Positions 11,160-20,880 of a DNA stretch of 64,000 nt are shown piece by piece (position 1 is the stretch's first letter; the number at the start of each line of letters is the position of its first letter). The translations under genes were made by a program, and so were the position numbers. Origin of the DNA: JACSRF01 sp963695505 (GTDB lineage: Bacteria; Chloroflexota; Anaerolineae; Promineifilales; Promineifilaceae); NCBI GenBank assembly GCA_963695505.1, contig CAVOGX010000006.1, forward strand, positions 186,001 through 250,000, written 5' to 3'. The notes beneath the pieces are model-generated. The model saw only the letters and a list, made by a program, of their open reading frames with translations, was not told where the DNA came from and ran no database searches.

Positions 11160-12330
11160 ATGAAAGTAATGCTGCTGAACACACAAATGGCTCCTGGGGG
11201 CGCCCAGAAAGCCATGCTTACTTTGGCGCGTGGTCTGAAAGAAGATGGTCACGATATTATTGTCGTGACCATGTACGACACAGGCAGTTACGTCAACCTA
11301 TTTGAAGCTCAATACGGCCTGAAAATCGTCGACCTGCGGATGAAGCCGGAGCATGGACGTAATACCCCAATCTCAGCAATACTGGCTACACTGCGGGGCC
11401 TGCACCGTCTATATCGCCTCATGCGTCAGACCCAGCCAGATTTATTACAAACCTTTACCCACTACAGCAACATAATAGGCCCGCCTATTGCCTGGTTAGC
11501 AGGTATTCCCGTTAGAGTCTCTTCACAACGTAGCTTGCTAGCGCACCGCCCTAGATGGCTGTTGACCACCGACCGCCTTGTTACTAACTCTTTTTTAGTA
11601 CACAAAATGACCACTGTCTCTGATGAGACGCGCAATTTTTGTATAGAGCAAGGAATTCATCCGCATAAACTACTCACCATATACAGTGGCATTAACACCT
11701 CAAAATACCGTTGCTCTATGTCGCCTGAGCAACAACTGCAACTACGTCAGACCTTTGCTATAGGTCAAACAGATACCATTATTCTCACCGTAGCTCGCCT
11801 ATCCCAAGAAAAGGGCACCGTTACCTACTAGAAGCCGCTCCCCTCATTCGCCAAAGGATTCCCAACGCTCACTTCCTCCTTGTTGGCGAAGGGGAACTAC
11901 AAGCAGCTCTGATGAAGCAAATTAAGGCTGCCGGATTAGAGACATATGTCCACCTTTTAGGAATGCGCCAAGACATACCCCAGCTTCTAGCAATCAGCCA
12001 GCTTTTTATTTTGCCATCAGTGTCCGAAGGCTTGCCTAACGCCTTGCTAGAGGCGATGGCTGCCGGCGTGCCCGTGGTTGCCACGGATTTGGGTAGCTGC
12101 CGTGAGATAATTACCAATGGGCAAAATGGCATATTGGTACCGGCGGGAAATGCAGCCCCGTTGACTGAGGCCGCCATCAAGTTGTTGAAAAATCCTGCTC
12201 TGGTTCAGACATTGTGTCAGGCAGCTCAAAAACGGGTGAGGGAAGATTTTTCTATTCGCAAAAGCGATGTGGCCTTATATCTTTGTATAAGCAACTCTTG
12301 CAAGCTGCTAACAACGAGCATATTGTCTGA
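11160..12330 (+). CDS. GT4 glycosyltransferase, frameshifted
   Basis: ATG at 11160 gives MKVMLLNTQMAPGGAQKAML, the head of a GT4 enzyme. The frame changes near 11822, where HRYLLEAAPLIRQ continues, and again near 12285, so the real C-terminus is LYKQLLQAANNEHIV at 12330. The C-terminal domain shows LLVGEGELQ, FILPSVSEGLPNALLEAMA (the E-x7-E loop) and GILVPAGN. The product is about 390 residues. Its first 110 residues are paralogous to the glycosyltransferase head of the chimera at 6531. Confidence 0.8.
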
Positions 12331-12409
12331 CACTTTGTTATTTGCTACAGTTTGGCTGATCGTGGATTCTTGCTTGCGACGTTTCTAGAAATTTTTTAGT
12401 GAACAAACA

Positions 12410-13077
12410 ATGACCTCTTTTTTTCGAAGAATTTACGACAACAGCCGCAAGATTCACTGGTGGAATTAGACGGAAGCGGTTTGCTTTATTTCGGCAATTG
12501 TTAAGCGCTGTGCCACGTCCATTAACTATTTTAGATGTAGGGGGACGGCAGCGGTTTTGGGAGGTGATGGGGTTTGCCGAGGAGCAAGGCGTACAGGTAA
12601 CATTGTTGAATATTGACCCTCCAGAGGTTTCTCACACCAAATTTTTCAGCATTACCGGAGATGCCACGCAGATGGTGCAATTTGCAGATAGACAATTTGA
12701 TGTGGTGTTTTCGAACTCAGTAATTGAGCATGTTGGCGGGTTGGCACAGCAAAGATTGATGGCGCAAGAGGTGCGGCGGGTAGGACAGCGTTTTTTTGTG
12801 CAGACGCCAATTACTTTTTCCCCCGCTAGAACCGCATTATTTGTTCATAGGATTTCATTGGCTGCCTTTGGATATGCGTGCTTGGCTGCACGGCCGTTTC
12901 AATCTTGGGTGGCGTCAACGTGTACAAGATAGAACCCGCGCCCGCGCCGAAGTAGCCCAAATACGGCTGCTAAAAAAGCAAGAACTACTTTCTTTATTTC
13001 CCGGAGCCAATTTGTACCAGGAAAAGGTGTTGGGTCTAACAAAATCTTTTATTGTGTACGATGCGTTGGACTGCTAA
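12410..13077 (+). CDS. Class I SAM methyltransferase, frameshifted
   Basis: An ATG at 12410 (MTSFFRRIYDNSRKIHWW) leads through a frame change near 12468 into LTILDVGGRQRFWEVM (SAM motif I), TGDATQMVQFADRQFDVVF and NSVIEHVGG (the post-motif typical of small-molecule methyltransferases). A second change near 12830 restores the C-terminus, ending at 13077. It is about 220 residues long. It sits between glycosyltransferase genes, so a sugar or lipid-linked intermediate is the likely substrate. Fold assignment is firm; substrate is unknown. Confidence 0.72.
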
Positions 13078-13082
13078 CACCC

Positions 13083-13843
13083 ATGCTACCCACGATTAAG
13101 CTATTAGGCGTTTCATTCACCGTGTATGACCAGGCAGCTTTGTTAACAATCGTACAGCAACGTAGCCTCAATCGCTCAAAGACAACCATCCTCTCTGGCA
13201 ATATCCATTCCTTTAACCTGGCCTATGAAAACAAATGGTTGCGTGACTTTTTTAACCAGGCGGACATTGTGCGAATTGATGGGGCTGGTGTGCGCCTCGG
13301 CGCAAAACTGCTTGGCTACACCACACCGTCCCGCATGACCTGGGCAGACTTTGCCTGGAGCTTAGCTGAATTTTGCGCACAAAATAACCGCACCCTCTTC
13401 TTTTTGGGCGCAAAGCCGGGCGTCGCCGAAAAGCAGCGCAAACATTGCAAGGTAGGTACCCTAATTTGCGTTTTGCCGGCATTCACCATGGTTATTTTAA
13501 GAAAGAAAAGGATAGCGAAGAAAACACGGCCGTCCTCCACCAAATAAACAATGTTCAACCAGACATCCTAATTATTGGTTTTGGTATGCCTATGCAAGAG
13601 CAGTGGCTCAGCCAAAATTTGGACGACTTGGACGTTTCCGTCATCATGACTGGTGGCGCTGTATTCGATTACATCTCTGGCGATCTCCAACGCGCCCCCA
13701 GGTGGATGACCGACAACGGCTTAGAATGGCTCGGCCGCCTGCTCATTGAGCCGGACCGCTTGTGGAAGCGTTATTTGGTAGGCAATCCCCTTTTCCTCTG
13801 GCGCGTTCTCAAACAACGATTTGGACCTTTGCCTTATCGGTGA
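13083..13843 (+). CDS. WecG/TagA/CpsF family glycosyltransferase (GT26), one frameshift
   Basis: Pieces 13083-13547 and 13445-13843 join near 13437. The protein has the family pattern: an ILSGNIHSFNLAYEN strand, the RIDGAGVRLGAKLLG motif, RMTWAD, FFLGAKPGVAEK, then PDILIIGFGMPMQEQW and the TGGAVFDYISGDLQRAPRWM signature, with the usual LEWLGRLLIEPDRLWKRY tail. Length about 253 residues fits the family (about 240-260). GT26 enzymes add N-acetylmannosamine, its uronic acid or glucose to a lipid-linked sugar. The window also encodes WecB and a UDP-sugar dehydrogenase, which could supply UDP-ManNAc or UDP-ManNAcA. Confidence 0.85.
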
Positions 13844-13920
13844 GTGGTAGCGTCAATACTGGGGTGAGAAGCTTCGATACGGTTTTCACAAAAACCGACT
13901 CGGATACATGACGTTACCAC
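13844..13920 (+). other. Structured intergenic element, nested inverted repeats
   Basis: Directly after the GT26 stop, GTGGTAGCGTC (13844-13854) pairs with GACGTTACCAC (13910-13920) with one mismatch. Inside it, CGGTTTT (13880-13886) pairs perfectly with AAAACCG (13891-13897) around a CACA loop. No T run follows, so a simple intrinsic terminator is unlikely. It could be a structured RNA, a palindromic repeat, or a 3' end stabiliser. Confidence 0.45.
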
Positions 13921-13930
13921 GAGGGTCTGG

Positions 13931-13958
13931 TTGCTAATACGCTTTAGCAGGCTATAAT
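13931..13958 (+). promoter_or_regulatory. Sigma-70 type promoter for the WbaP-like gene
   Basis: TTGCTA (13931-13936), a 16-base spacer and a perfect TATAAT (13953-13958) lie about 110 bases upstream of the ATG at 14067. The downstream gene has an AAGGAGG ribosome-binding site at 14053-14059. Confidence 0.65.
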
Positions 13959-14066
13959 TGCTTTGGCTGTGTCTTATCACAATAAACGGTATTTAATGGC
14001 CGGGTTGATTTCCCAAGTTAGTTAATTGTTTATGCAAGAAGGTGAGCCGGGTAAGGAGGGCCTGTA

Positions 14067-15473
14067 ATGTTGCGGCGGTTTAGCGTCAACTACGCCATAT
14101 TTTCCATGACATTGGATGTGGGGACCGTTTTTTTGGCCTCTTTTTTGGGCTTCCCGTTTGCGCGTGTGGCCGCAGTTCCTCGAACTTAACTTTGTCGCAA
14201 CCACTAGATGAGGTTCATCTTTCTCCCTGGTTTTACCTGGTTATCCCCCTTTTGTGGATTTCTACTTTCTTGTTACTGAATGTTTACGATCCCCACCGTA
14301 TTTACAAAGTTGTCGATGAACTGCAAAGTGTGACTGTTGCCAGCTTCGCTGGCTTCTCTCGTTTTTGCCGGACTCCTCTATCTAACCGACAGAGACTTTT
14401 CACGGTGGTTTTTCTTTCTTTTTATAGCGTTCAATCTGGTCATTTCTTTGTCCTGGCGGCTGCTGGTCCGGCTGGCCTTTAAATGGTGGCGCGTACCGGC
14501 AGCGGAAAGCCGCGTACTCATCGTCGGCGCTGGGGAAGTGGGGCGGCGCGTCGGCCGCATGATTCAGGAAAATAACTGGATGGGGCTGCGCTTAGCCGGT
14601 TACCTGGATGACGACGCGCGAAAGAACTTGCCCGTCGTGGGACGGCTGGCTGAAGCGCGGCAGGTGATTCTCCAAAGCAACGTCAGCGACGTGGTTATTG
14701 CTTTGCCGCAGCGGGCTTATGGGCAGGTGAACAAGCTGGTCTTGTCTTTGCACGATTTGCCCGTACAGGTCAGGGTGGTGCCCGATTATTTTAGCCTGGC
14801 CCTTTACCGCGCGACTGTGGAAGATTTTGGCGGTTTGCCTATGATCAATTTGCGGGATCCGGCACTAAACGAGGTGCAGCGCCTGGCCAAACGGCTGTTT
14901 GACCTGGCCATTGCCGGGCCGTTTACGCTGTTCCTGATGCCGGTGATGGCGGTGGTGGCCTTGTTTATTAAGCTGGATAATCCAGGCCCCGTTCTATTCC
15001 GGCAAAAGCGGGTGGGGGAGAACGGCCGTATCTTCCAAATGTTCAAGTTCCGCACCATGGTTGCCGGGGCCGAAAAGCTGCAAGGCCAGGTGAACGAAAT
15101 CAACGGCAATGGCGAGCTGATCCACAAAAAAGAGAATGATCCCCGCGTCACGCGGGTCGGCCGCTTTTTACGCCGCACCAGCCTGGACGAACTGCCGCAG
15201 CTTTTCAACGTGCTGCGCGGCGACATGAGCCTGGTCGGCCCGCGTCCGGAAATGCCCTGGCTGGTGGACCATTACGAACCGTGGCAGCATAAACGCTTTG
15301 CCGTGCCCCAGGGCATTACCGGCTGGTGGCAGGTAAACGGCCGTTCCGATAAACCGATGCACCTGCACACCGAAGACGACCTCTACTACATCCAGAACTA
15401 TTCCTTGTGGATGGACCTCTACATCCTCATCAAAACCCCCTTCGTGGTGCTGCGAGGCAAGGGTGCTTATTGA
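14067..15473 (+). CDS. Undecaprenyl-phosphate sugar phosphotransferase (WbaP/WcaJ type), frameshifted near N-terminus
   Basis: ATG at 14067 follows AAGGAGG. The membrane part is split over three frames (14067-14189, 14192-14482 and 14337-15473). A CoA-binding Rossmann-like domain (VLIVGAGEVGRRVGRM) follows, then the bacterial sugar transferase domain with RLAKRLFDLAIAG, PVLFRQKRVGENGR, KFRTM, RRTSLDELPQLFNVLRGDMS, LVGPRPE and the C-terminal ITGWWQVNGRS. It links a sugar-1-phosphate to undecaprenyl phosphate and so starts repeat-unit synthesis. The total of about 468 residues matches the family. Confidence 0.88.
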
Positions 15474-16778
15474 TGAGGTAAAAAAACCGCGCTTCTACCG
15501 CTGGCTGCTGCTGGCCGAAGGTGGCTTAATTCTGGCAGCCATTCCCTTTCTGCTTTATACCACAATTTTTCCTATATTAACCGGCATCATTATGCTGCTG
15601 CTGGCCATAAATTGGCTGGCGCAGGCCATTATGGTCCGGCGGCCGATGCCCGCTACGCCGACAACACAATCCTTTTGGCCTTATTTTGATGGCTGCTTGT
15701 TGGCGCTCTAGTAACGGCCGACCCTGACCTGACCTTGCCCAAGGTCACGGGCCTAATATTAGGATTTGCCGTGTGGCGCTACCTTTCCCTGATGACTGCA
15801 ACCAAAGATTTTTGTGGGTAGGCACCGGGCGTTTTTGGTATCGGCTCTGGGTTATGGTACTCGCTGGCCATGGTCAGTGTGGACTGGTTTACTGAAAGTA
15901 CCTTTTGTAGGCCGTCTAATTGCGCCTGCTGCCGCCCGACTCATGGATTTGCCTGAGGCGCCGCAGTCAGGTGAACACACGCCAACAACTGGCGGGTACT
16001 TACCGGTTCATGCTTTCCCCTTCTCTTTCTCTCTTGGCTGCGGGGCGCCACCAAACACAGCCGTCTGTTGGGGGGCCTCTTAGCGTGGTGTACTGTTATT
16101 GGCCATGATGTTGGTAATCACCCAATCGCGCAGCGGCTGGATTGGCGGTTACGGCCGTTCCCTGATTCTCTGTTTTAGGTGGTTATTCTCTGGCATACTT
16201 CTTGCATGCCGGCACAGTGCTGCGCGTCGTCGCAGCCTTCCAGGGTATTCTCCTGGTGGGGTTGCTCCTCGTCGCATTGCTAGGAGCGCAGATCTTGCGC
16301 TCTGTATGGGCAGCACCCCCAGAGCAAACGGCCATTGGCACTTTTGAGTACGGTCAGCTTTCGCCGGACAGTTTGGGAGACGGCACCATGGCCATTGGCG
16401 ATTTTCCTTATACTGGCACAGGCCTAGGCACATTTCGCCGAGTAGTGTTTCGCCTTTATCCTATTGCCTTTCCCCCGACCATGATTTTGGCCACGCCCAT
16501 AACATTTTTCTGCAGTTACTTTGGATGTGGGGCTGCCCGGTCTCATTGTTTACCTGGCATTTTTGTCTGAGTGGAATACGGGGACTGGCAAATCTTTACG
16601 CCAAAGCCCGGCATTTCGCCCTCAGCGATGGGTTTGGTTGCGGGACATTGCGGCATTCATTTTTATGGCCTTGCGGATGCGCAATTTCCATTGGCGCACA
16701 GGGCAGCATTTTGCAGTGGATGGCGCTTGGATTGCTCACCGGCATGGCAGCAGCAGATGCGGCCGTATCAGCGGTTAG
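15463..16778 (+). pseudogene. O-antigen ligase/polymerase family gene, heavily frameshifted
   Basis: GTG at 15463 overlaps the previous stop. Hydrophobic coding continues through at least five frame changes (pieces 15463-15711, 15814-16083, 16099-16347, 16202-16570, 16521-16778). Recognisable parts are VITQSRSGWIGGYG, FPYTGTGLGTFRRVV (equivalent to the GVGPNNF loop) and a final HNIFLQVTLDVGLPGLIVYLAF-like segment, which matches the Wzy_C conserved end. Its 3' end meets the convergent TMEM43-like gene by about ten bases, and the last helices look shortened. No functional protein can be read from this sequence. Confidence 0.65.
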
Positions 16779-17841
16779 CGGGGCGCTGGCGCTGCCAGAC
16801 AACAATGCTGCCGCCAAGGAGCAAGAAGAGCAGCAGCGCCGCCCACCCGTTGTGCAGAATGGCGGAGATCAGGCTGGTGCTGGCTCCCAAAACCAAGGCT
16901 AGCAGTAAAGCCACCAGGCCCAATACGCGGCTGCTGAGCCGCTGCAAGGCCGGAAAGAAAGCGAGGAGCTGGCTAAGGGGACTGAGGAACAGCAGAAAAC
17001 CCAGCCACAGCGCCACCACCCCACCGCCGCGAAAGCCCCACAGCAGCGTTTTGTATTCCGCTTCTAGCTGAGCCAGGGCTGTGGCGCGGTCTCCTTCCAG
17101 TAAGCGATAAAAGCGCTGGTCATTTTCGATGGGGTAAGGCAGGACACGGCCGTTTCCCATCTGCCCCAGCACCGTCACCCAGATATTCTCATACACCACC
17201 CCATAGCTGATGCGCACGTCCCCCAACAGTGGCGCGTCCGGCATGCCTGCCCCCAGGTAGATGGTGTCCGGCATCACCCGGTAATTGCCTTCCACCACCT
17301 GGCCAGCCTCCAGAGTAAGGGGTTGGCGGCGCGGCCAGTCCAGGCGGGCGGCATCCAGCGCATACAAGCCGACGTAGGCTTCTTCGGCCGTCAGCACAAG
17401 TGGCTCCACCGGGAGGGGCGGGTTCTCGTGCCCCTGGGATACCTCAAACTCTATGGCCGGTTGGGGACTGCTGGTCCATTCTAGCTGGTAGCGGCTGTCG
17501 GGCGTGTTGTCTTCTTGAATGGTGCCGCTCCCTTTTTCGACCCAGGCATACATTTCTACCAGCCGTTCCAGGTAGACGTAATCGCCGGAGCGCAGAAAGC
17601 GATCGTCGCCCAGCGTGCCGGGGCTGGTCAGCCAGCCGGTGACGCTGACAAACTCCCCCTCGGTGACGGAGGTTGGCTGGCTGCCGTCTACGGCCGTACT
17701 GCGCGCCGCTAAGTTGGCCAGGTTGGTGCGCCCCTCGTTAAACCAGAGAAGCCCCAGCCCAACCAGCAAGAGGACGCTGCCAAAAAATAGGCCCGCGCCG
17801 GTATTGCTTTGCAGGCGGCGCAGCGGCCGAATCCGTTTCAT
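16768..17841 (-). CDS. TMEM43 family membrane protein
   Basis: An intact protein of 357 residues. The N-terminal helix (about 17-33) ends in LLWFNEGRT, matching the W-N-E-G-R signature of the TMEM43/LUMA family. A long soluble part follows (about 35-265), with CxxC absent. Three to four C-terminal hydrophobic segments start with WGFRGGGVVALWLGFLLF. The ATG overlaps the stop of the upstream lipoprotein gene by four bases (ATGA), so the two are translationally coupled. The bacterial family function is not known; the human member is an inner nuclear membrane protein. Confidence 0.8.
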   Translation of the reverse strand: MKRIRPLRRLQSNTGAGLFFGSVLLLVGLGLLWFNEGRTNLANLAARSTAVDGSQPTSVTEGEFVSVTGWLTSPGTLGDDRFLRSGDYVYLERLVEMYAWVEKGSGTIQEDNTPDSRYQLEWTSSPQPAIEFEVSQGHENPPLPVEPLVLTAEEAYVGLYALDAARLDWPRRQPLTLEAGQVVEGNYRVMPDTIYLGAGMPDAPLLGDVRISYGVVYENIWVTVLGQMGNGRVLPYPIENDQRFYRLLEGDRATALAQLEAEYKTLLWGFRGGGVVALWLGFLLFLSPLSQLLAFFPALQRLSSRVLGLVALLLALVLGASTSLISAILHNGWAALLLFLLLGGSIVVWQRQRPANR

Positions 17842-19013
17842 GACTCCGGCGTTGCTGTAGGACCGGGGTTGATGGTGATGACCCGCCGCGCTTCTGACAA
17901 AATTGTGCCGCTGCCGTCTTGGGCTACGGCCGTAATCTCCGCTGGCCCTTCTACGTCAAAAGGCAAAAGCAGCTCCGTCTCCCAAAAACCAAAGCTGTCA
18001 GGGGTCGCGGTAGTTTCGCCCACGATACGGCCGTTTTCCAGCAGCACGGTTACCCGCACAGAGGCTGCGTTAAAAGCAGAGCCGGAAAGCGGCAGGCTTT
18101 GCCCGGAGAGATGCACGCTGCCCGACGCGGGCGTGATAATCGTTATCCCAATAGCTTCTTCGGAATCGGCAGCCAGCACGTTGATGGGAATTTGCACTTC
18201 CCGCCAGGTAGCCTCACCCGGGGTGCCGAAGGAGGCAATGGCGCAGCCCGGCCCGGCAATGTTGGCCGGCACGCCCAACTGCCCCTGCCAATAGCCGCTG
18301 CCGTTCATGGTCAGCGTGAAGAAGGCGACCTGGGTCTGGCATTCATCCATCCACAGAGAAATCGTCAGGCGGCTGCCCGCAGGCTGCTCAGCACGGCCGT
18401 CGAAAAAGAGAAAATACCCGGCCACGGCCGTATCCCCTTCTACCGGGTTGTACAGCGCCAGGTAGCGATCTGCGGTCGCGGCGTCCAGCACCAGGTTCAC
18501 TGTGGCGCTGTCCTGGGCCAGCACGCTGCCGCTGCTGTCGACCACGCTGGCCCGCAGCGTGGCCGCCCCGCTAATATTTTCCGGCACGCGCAGCCCCGCT
18601 TCCCAGCCTACGGCATTTACTACACCTGTGGTGCTGCTGAGCAGGCGACCGGTGGCGCTGGACAGCGTGACCGACACGCTTTGGGAGGCCTCAAGCTGCG
18701 CCAACCCGCGTACGACAATATCGCTGCCCAAGAGTAGCTGGGCGCCGTTGTCCGGGGCGCTGAGGGTCAGGCGGGCTTCGACGGGCACAGCGGTGGCTGT
18801 GGGTGGAGGCGTAATGGTGGCAGGTACGGCCGTTGCCGGTTCTGGCGTGGGTGTACTCAAATCGCGCGTAGGGGGCAGCGTCGTCGGTGAAGGGGGCGGG
18901 TCGGTGGGTAGTTCCGCCGCCGGCAGCCGGGTTGGAACGGCCGGGCTTGGGTCACTACCGCAAGCGACAAACAAAAGAGTCAGGACTAGCAAAACAAACC
19001 ATTGTGGTTTCAT
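17838..19013 (-). CDS. Secreted lipoprotein with Thr/Pro linker and bacterial Ig-like domains
   Basis: The ATG at 19013 follows AGGAAAGG; a GTG two codons earlier is less likely. The signal peptide ends in a lipobox-like LLFVACG, so Cys near residue 18 would be lipidated. A Pro/Thr-rich linker (about residues 22-75) precedes beta-rich segments with repeating patterns: LSAPDNGAQLLLGSDIVVRG, and ITPASGSVHLSGQSLPLSGS later on, followed by a FGFWETELLLPF unit. These look like Gmad2/Ig-like surface domains. The protein would sit on the outer face of the membrane. It is the first gene of a two-gene operon with the TMEM43-like protein. Confidence 0.75.
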   Translation of the reverse strand: MKPQWFVLLVLTLLFVACGSDPSPAVPTRLPAAELPTDPPPSPTTLPPTRDLSTPTPEPATAVPATITPPPTATAVPVEARLTLSAPDNGAQLLLGSDIVVRGLAQLEASQSVSVTLSSATGRLLSSTTGVVNAVGWEAGLRVPENISGAATLRASVVDSSGSVLAQDSATVNLVLDAATADRYLALYNPVEGDTAVAGYFLFFDGRAEQPAGSRLTISLWMDECQTQVAFFTLTMNGSGYWQGQLGVPANIAGPGCAIASFGTPGEATWREVQIPINVLAADSEEAIGITIITPASGSVHLSGQSLPLSGSAFNAASVRVTVLLENGRIVGETTATPDSFGFWETELLLPFDVEGPAEITAVAQDGSGTILSEARRVITINPGPTATPES

Positions 19014-19043
19014 GAGCACCTTTCCTTGAATAGCTGGTCAGCG

Positions 19044-19211
19044 AATCAGTCAGTCAGACAATCAGCTTGTCAGCCAATCAGTCAGTCAGCCAATCAGCTT
19101 GTCAGCCAATCAGCTGCAGGTCAGCCTGATCAGCTGAATTGCTGAGGGTCAGCCTGAGACGCTGAGATGCTGAGATGCTGAGATGCTGAGATGCTGAGAC
19201 GCTGATCTGCT
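19044..19211. repeat. Intergenic tandem repeats of two kinds
   Basis: Left part: two tandem copies of a 32-base unit starting at 19044 and 19076 (AATCAGTCAGTCAG...), and a partial third. Right part: five tandem copies of an octamer GCTGAGAT/C from 19161. The motif TCAGC in the left part and GCTGA in the right part are complementary, so the whole may fold back. It fills the 260-base gap between divergent genes at 19013 and 19278. A related inverted pair lies at 26277-26448. Confidence 0.8.
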
Positions 19212-19237
19212 AAGTATTATAGCGGGATTGGGGCGCT

Positions 19238-19266
19238 TTGCCTGTATTCTCCAGCCGGGCTACAAT
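19238..19266 (+). promoter_or_regulatory. Promoter of the membrane protein gene at 19278
   Basis: TTGCCT (19238-19243), a 17-base spacer and TACAAT (19261-19266). The start codon lies only 11 bases after the -10 box, so the transcript would have a leader of about five bases or none. Confidence 0.6.
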
Positions 19267-19277
19267 TTGTCTGCTGT

Positions 19278-19964
19278 ATGGATATCTTTGCCTTACCGAC
19301 ATTATTTGATTGGTTAAACCGTCTGGAACCCTTTCGCGGTCTGCCTGCCGTCTACGCCCTGGCTTTACTGAGCCTCACCATTCTCGTGGTGCGCGACTGG
19401 CGTATCACTTTGCTGGCCCTGGCAGGGCATTACCTGTTGAGCGGCCTCTTGTTTGCCGACGTGCTGCTGCCCCATCTCGCGTTTGTGAAAGTGTTGACCG
19501 GCCTGTTTGTTTGCCTGATTTTTTACATGACGGCACGCCAGGCGCAGCCGCTTCCGGCGCCAGAAACAGGCCAGCCGTGGCGTTTACGATTAGGTCCGTT
19601 TGTGGTGGCCAATACCTGGCTGTGGCGCGCTTTTGCCGGGCTGCTGGCAGCCTTGCTGGCTATTTATCTGGGACAGCGGCCGGGATTGTTTTTACCCGGC
19701 ATGGGGGCAGAGACGGCCCACATCAATGGCGCCGTCTTTTTGCTCTTTACCCTGGGGCTGCTGCAAATGAGCCTGGCGCGGGATGCATGGCAAATTGGCG
19801 TCGGCTTTTTCCTGGCCTTGACCGGCTTTGAGCTGTTTTATAATAACCTCGAGCAGTCGCCGGGGATTCTGGCAGCGCTGACGGCCGTTAACCTGGTCAT
19901 TAGTCTGGCTGTCGCCTTCTTGGCCCAGGGACAGCGCCAGGCAAGAAAATTCACGGCGCATTAG
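19278..19964 (+). CDS. Integral membrane protein of unknown function
   Basis: The protein of 228 residues has six to seven hydrophobic segments. The second half (LLQMSLARDAWQIGVGFFLALTGFE...) resembles the short multi-helix layout of NuoK/HyfE-like subunits, with an acidic residue inside a helix. That resemblance is weak and no partner subunits are nearby. It stands alone, divergent from the lipoprotein operon, and has its own promoter. Function unknown. Confidence 0.7.
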   Translation: MDIFALPTLFDWLNRLEPFRGLPAVYALALLSLTILVVRDWRITLLALAGHYLLSGLLFADVLLPHLAFVKVLTGLFVCLIFYMTARQAQPLPAPETGQPWRLRLGPFVVANTWLWRAFAGLLAALLAIYLGQRPGLFLPGMGAETAHINGAVFLLFTLGLLQMSLARDAWQIGVGFFLALTGFELFYNNLEQSPGILAALTAVNLVISLAVAFLAQGQRQARKFTAH

Positions 19965-20097
19965 TTGTAGACGCGGGGTAGATTGGCTACACTCCCACTC
20001 GTAGCCTGTGCAGAGCCGCTAAACCACCCACTGGAGACATGGTATCTGGCAGTTGTAAGTAAAATGGTCATGCATAGACTGGTACCATAGGTGACTG

Positions 20098-20604
20098 ATG
20101 GCTGAATATTGGTATGTACTGCGCACCAAACCTAAGAAAGAGCACTTTGTGCACCAGCAGCTCGTAGCGCGGCAGGTGCCGCTGTACTTTCCGGCGGTGC
20201 GGGTGAAGCCGGTGAATCCCCGGGCGTCTAAGGTACGGCCGTACTTCCCGGGCTACCTCTTCGTGCGCGCTGACCTGGAGCAAGAAGGGCAAAATGCCTT
20301 TAGCTGGCTGCCCGGGACGGTAGGGCTGGTGCAGTTTGGCGGCGAACCGGCAGTGGTGCCTGACAATTTGGTCCACGAGCTGAAAGAGCGGCTGGCACTG
20401 CTGGCTGAGGCCGAACAGGCTCAGCAAAATGGGCTGCAGCAGGGCGACCGCGTGCGCATTGTCAGCGGCCCCTTTGCCGGGTACGAAGCTATTTTTGACC
20501 TGCGTCTGGCGGGCAAAGAGCGGGTGCAGGTGCTGTTGGCTTTTCTCAGCCGCCACCCGCAGCCGGTGAAGCTCCGCGCGGCGGACGTGGTTAAAGCCGG
20601 TTAG
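20098..20604 (+). CDS. NusG/RfaH-like transcription antiterminator
   Basis: The protein of 168 residues has an N-terminal NGN domain (EYWYVLRTKPKKEHFVHQQL, residues 3-22; PYFPGYLFVRADL near residues 48-60) and a C-terminal KOW motif (GDRVRIVSGPFAGYEAIF, about 117-134). Specialised NusG paralogues such as RfaH and UpxY join paused RNA polymerase and let it read through long surface polysaccharide operons. Its place just before the sugar gene block at 20.9 kb, with a hairpin plus T run in the intervening leader, fits that role. Whether it is the housekeeping NusG cannot be excluded, but housekeeping nusG normally neighbours secE and rplK, which are absent. Confidence 0.85.
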   Translation: MAEYWYVLRTKPKKEHFVHQQLVARQVPLYFPAVRVKPVNPRASKVRPYFPGYLFVRADLEQEGQNAFSWLPGTVGLVQFGGEPAVVPDNLVHELKERLALLAEAEQAQQNGLQQGDRVRIVSGPFAGYEAIFDLRLAGKERVQVLLAFLSRHPQPVKLRAADVVKAG

Positions 20605-20763
20605 CGGCGTAAACCAGCCAAAAGTACCATACACGAAGCTGCCAGAAGTTGTTAACACTATGCTGCCACAGCGGCCGGTAATAGCTATCAAGAGTGTCTA
20701 CAATCTCAGAAACGGCCGTTTATCAAGTAAACGCCAGCGGTAATCAAACGCTGACCAAAAACT

Positions 20764-20822
20764 GAGCGCCTGCCTTTGCGCAAGCCTGATCCGGTACTGG
20801 CTGGCGCTCACACATTATTTTT
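20764..20822 (+). terminator. Putative attenuator in the leader of the UDP-sugar dehydrogenase gene
   Basis: GAGCGCC (20764-20770) pairs with GGCGCTC (20803-20809); the stem extends by GCC/GGC past a T-T mismatch, and ATTATTTTTT follows. It lies about 60 bases before the ATG at 20881 and after the NusG-like gene, so it could be the site where antitermination acts. Confidence 0.45.
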
Positions 20823-20880
20823 TAAAATCGCTCTCCGATGTCGGAAGGGCGGAGCACGCCAACAAATCGAGCAAGGAACT

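Noticed and set aside
19044..19211. Repeat array as a possible CRISPR
   Set aside because: The units are tandem without unique spacers of constant length, the octamer part has no spacers at all, and no cas genes are near.
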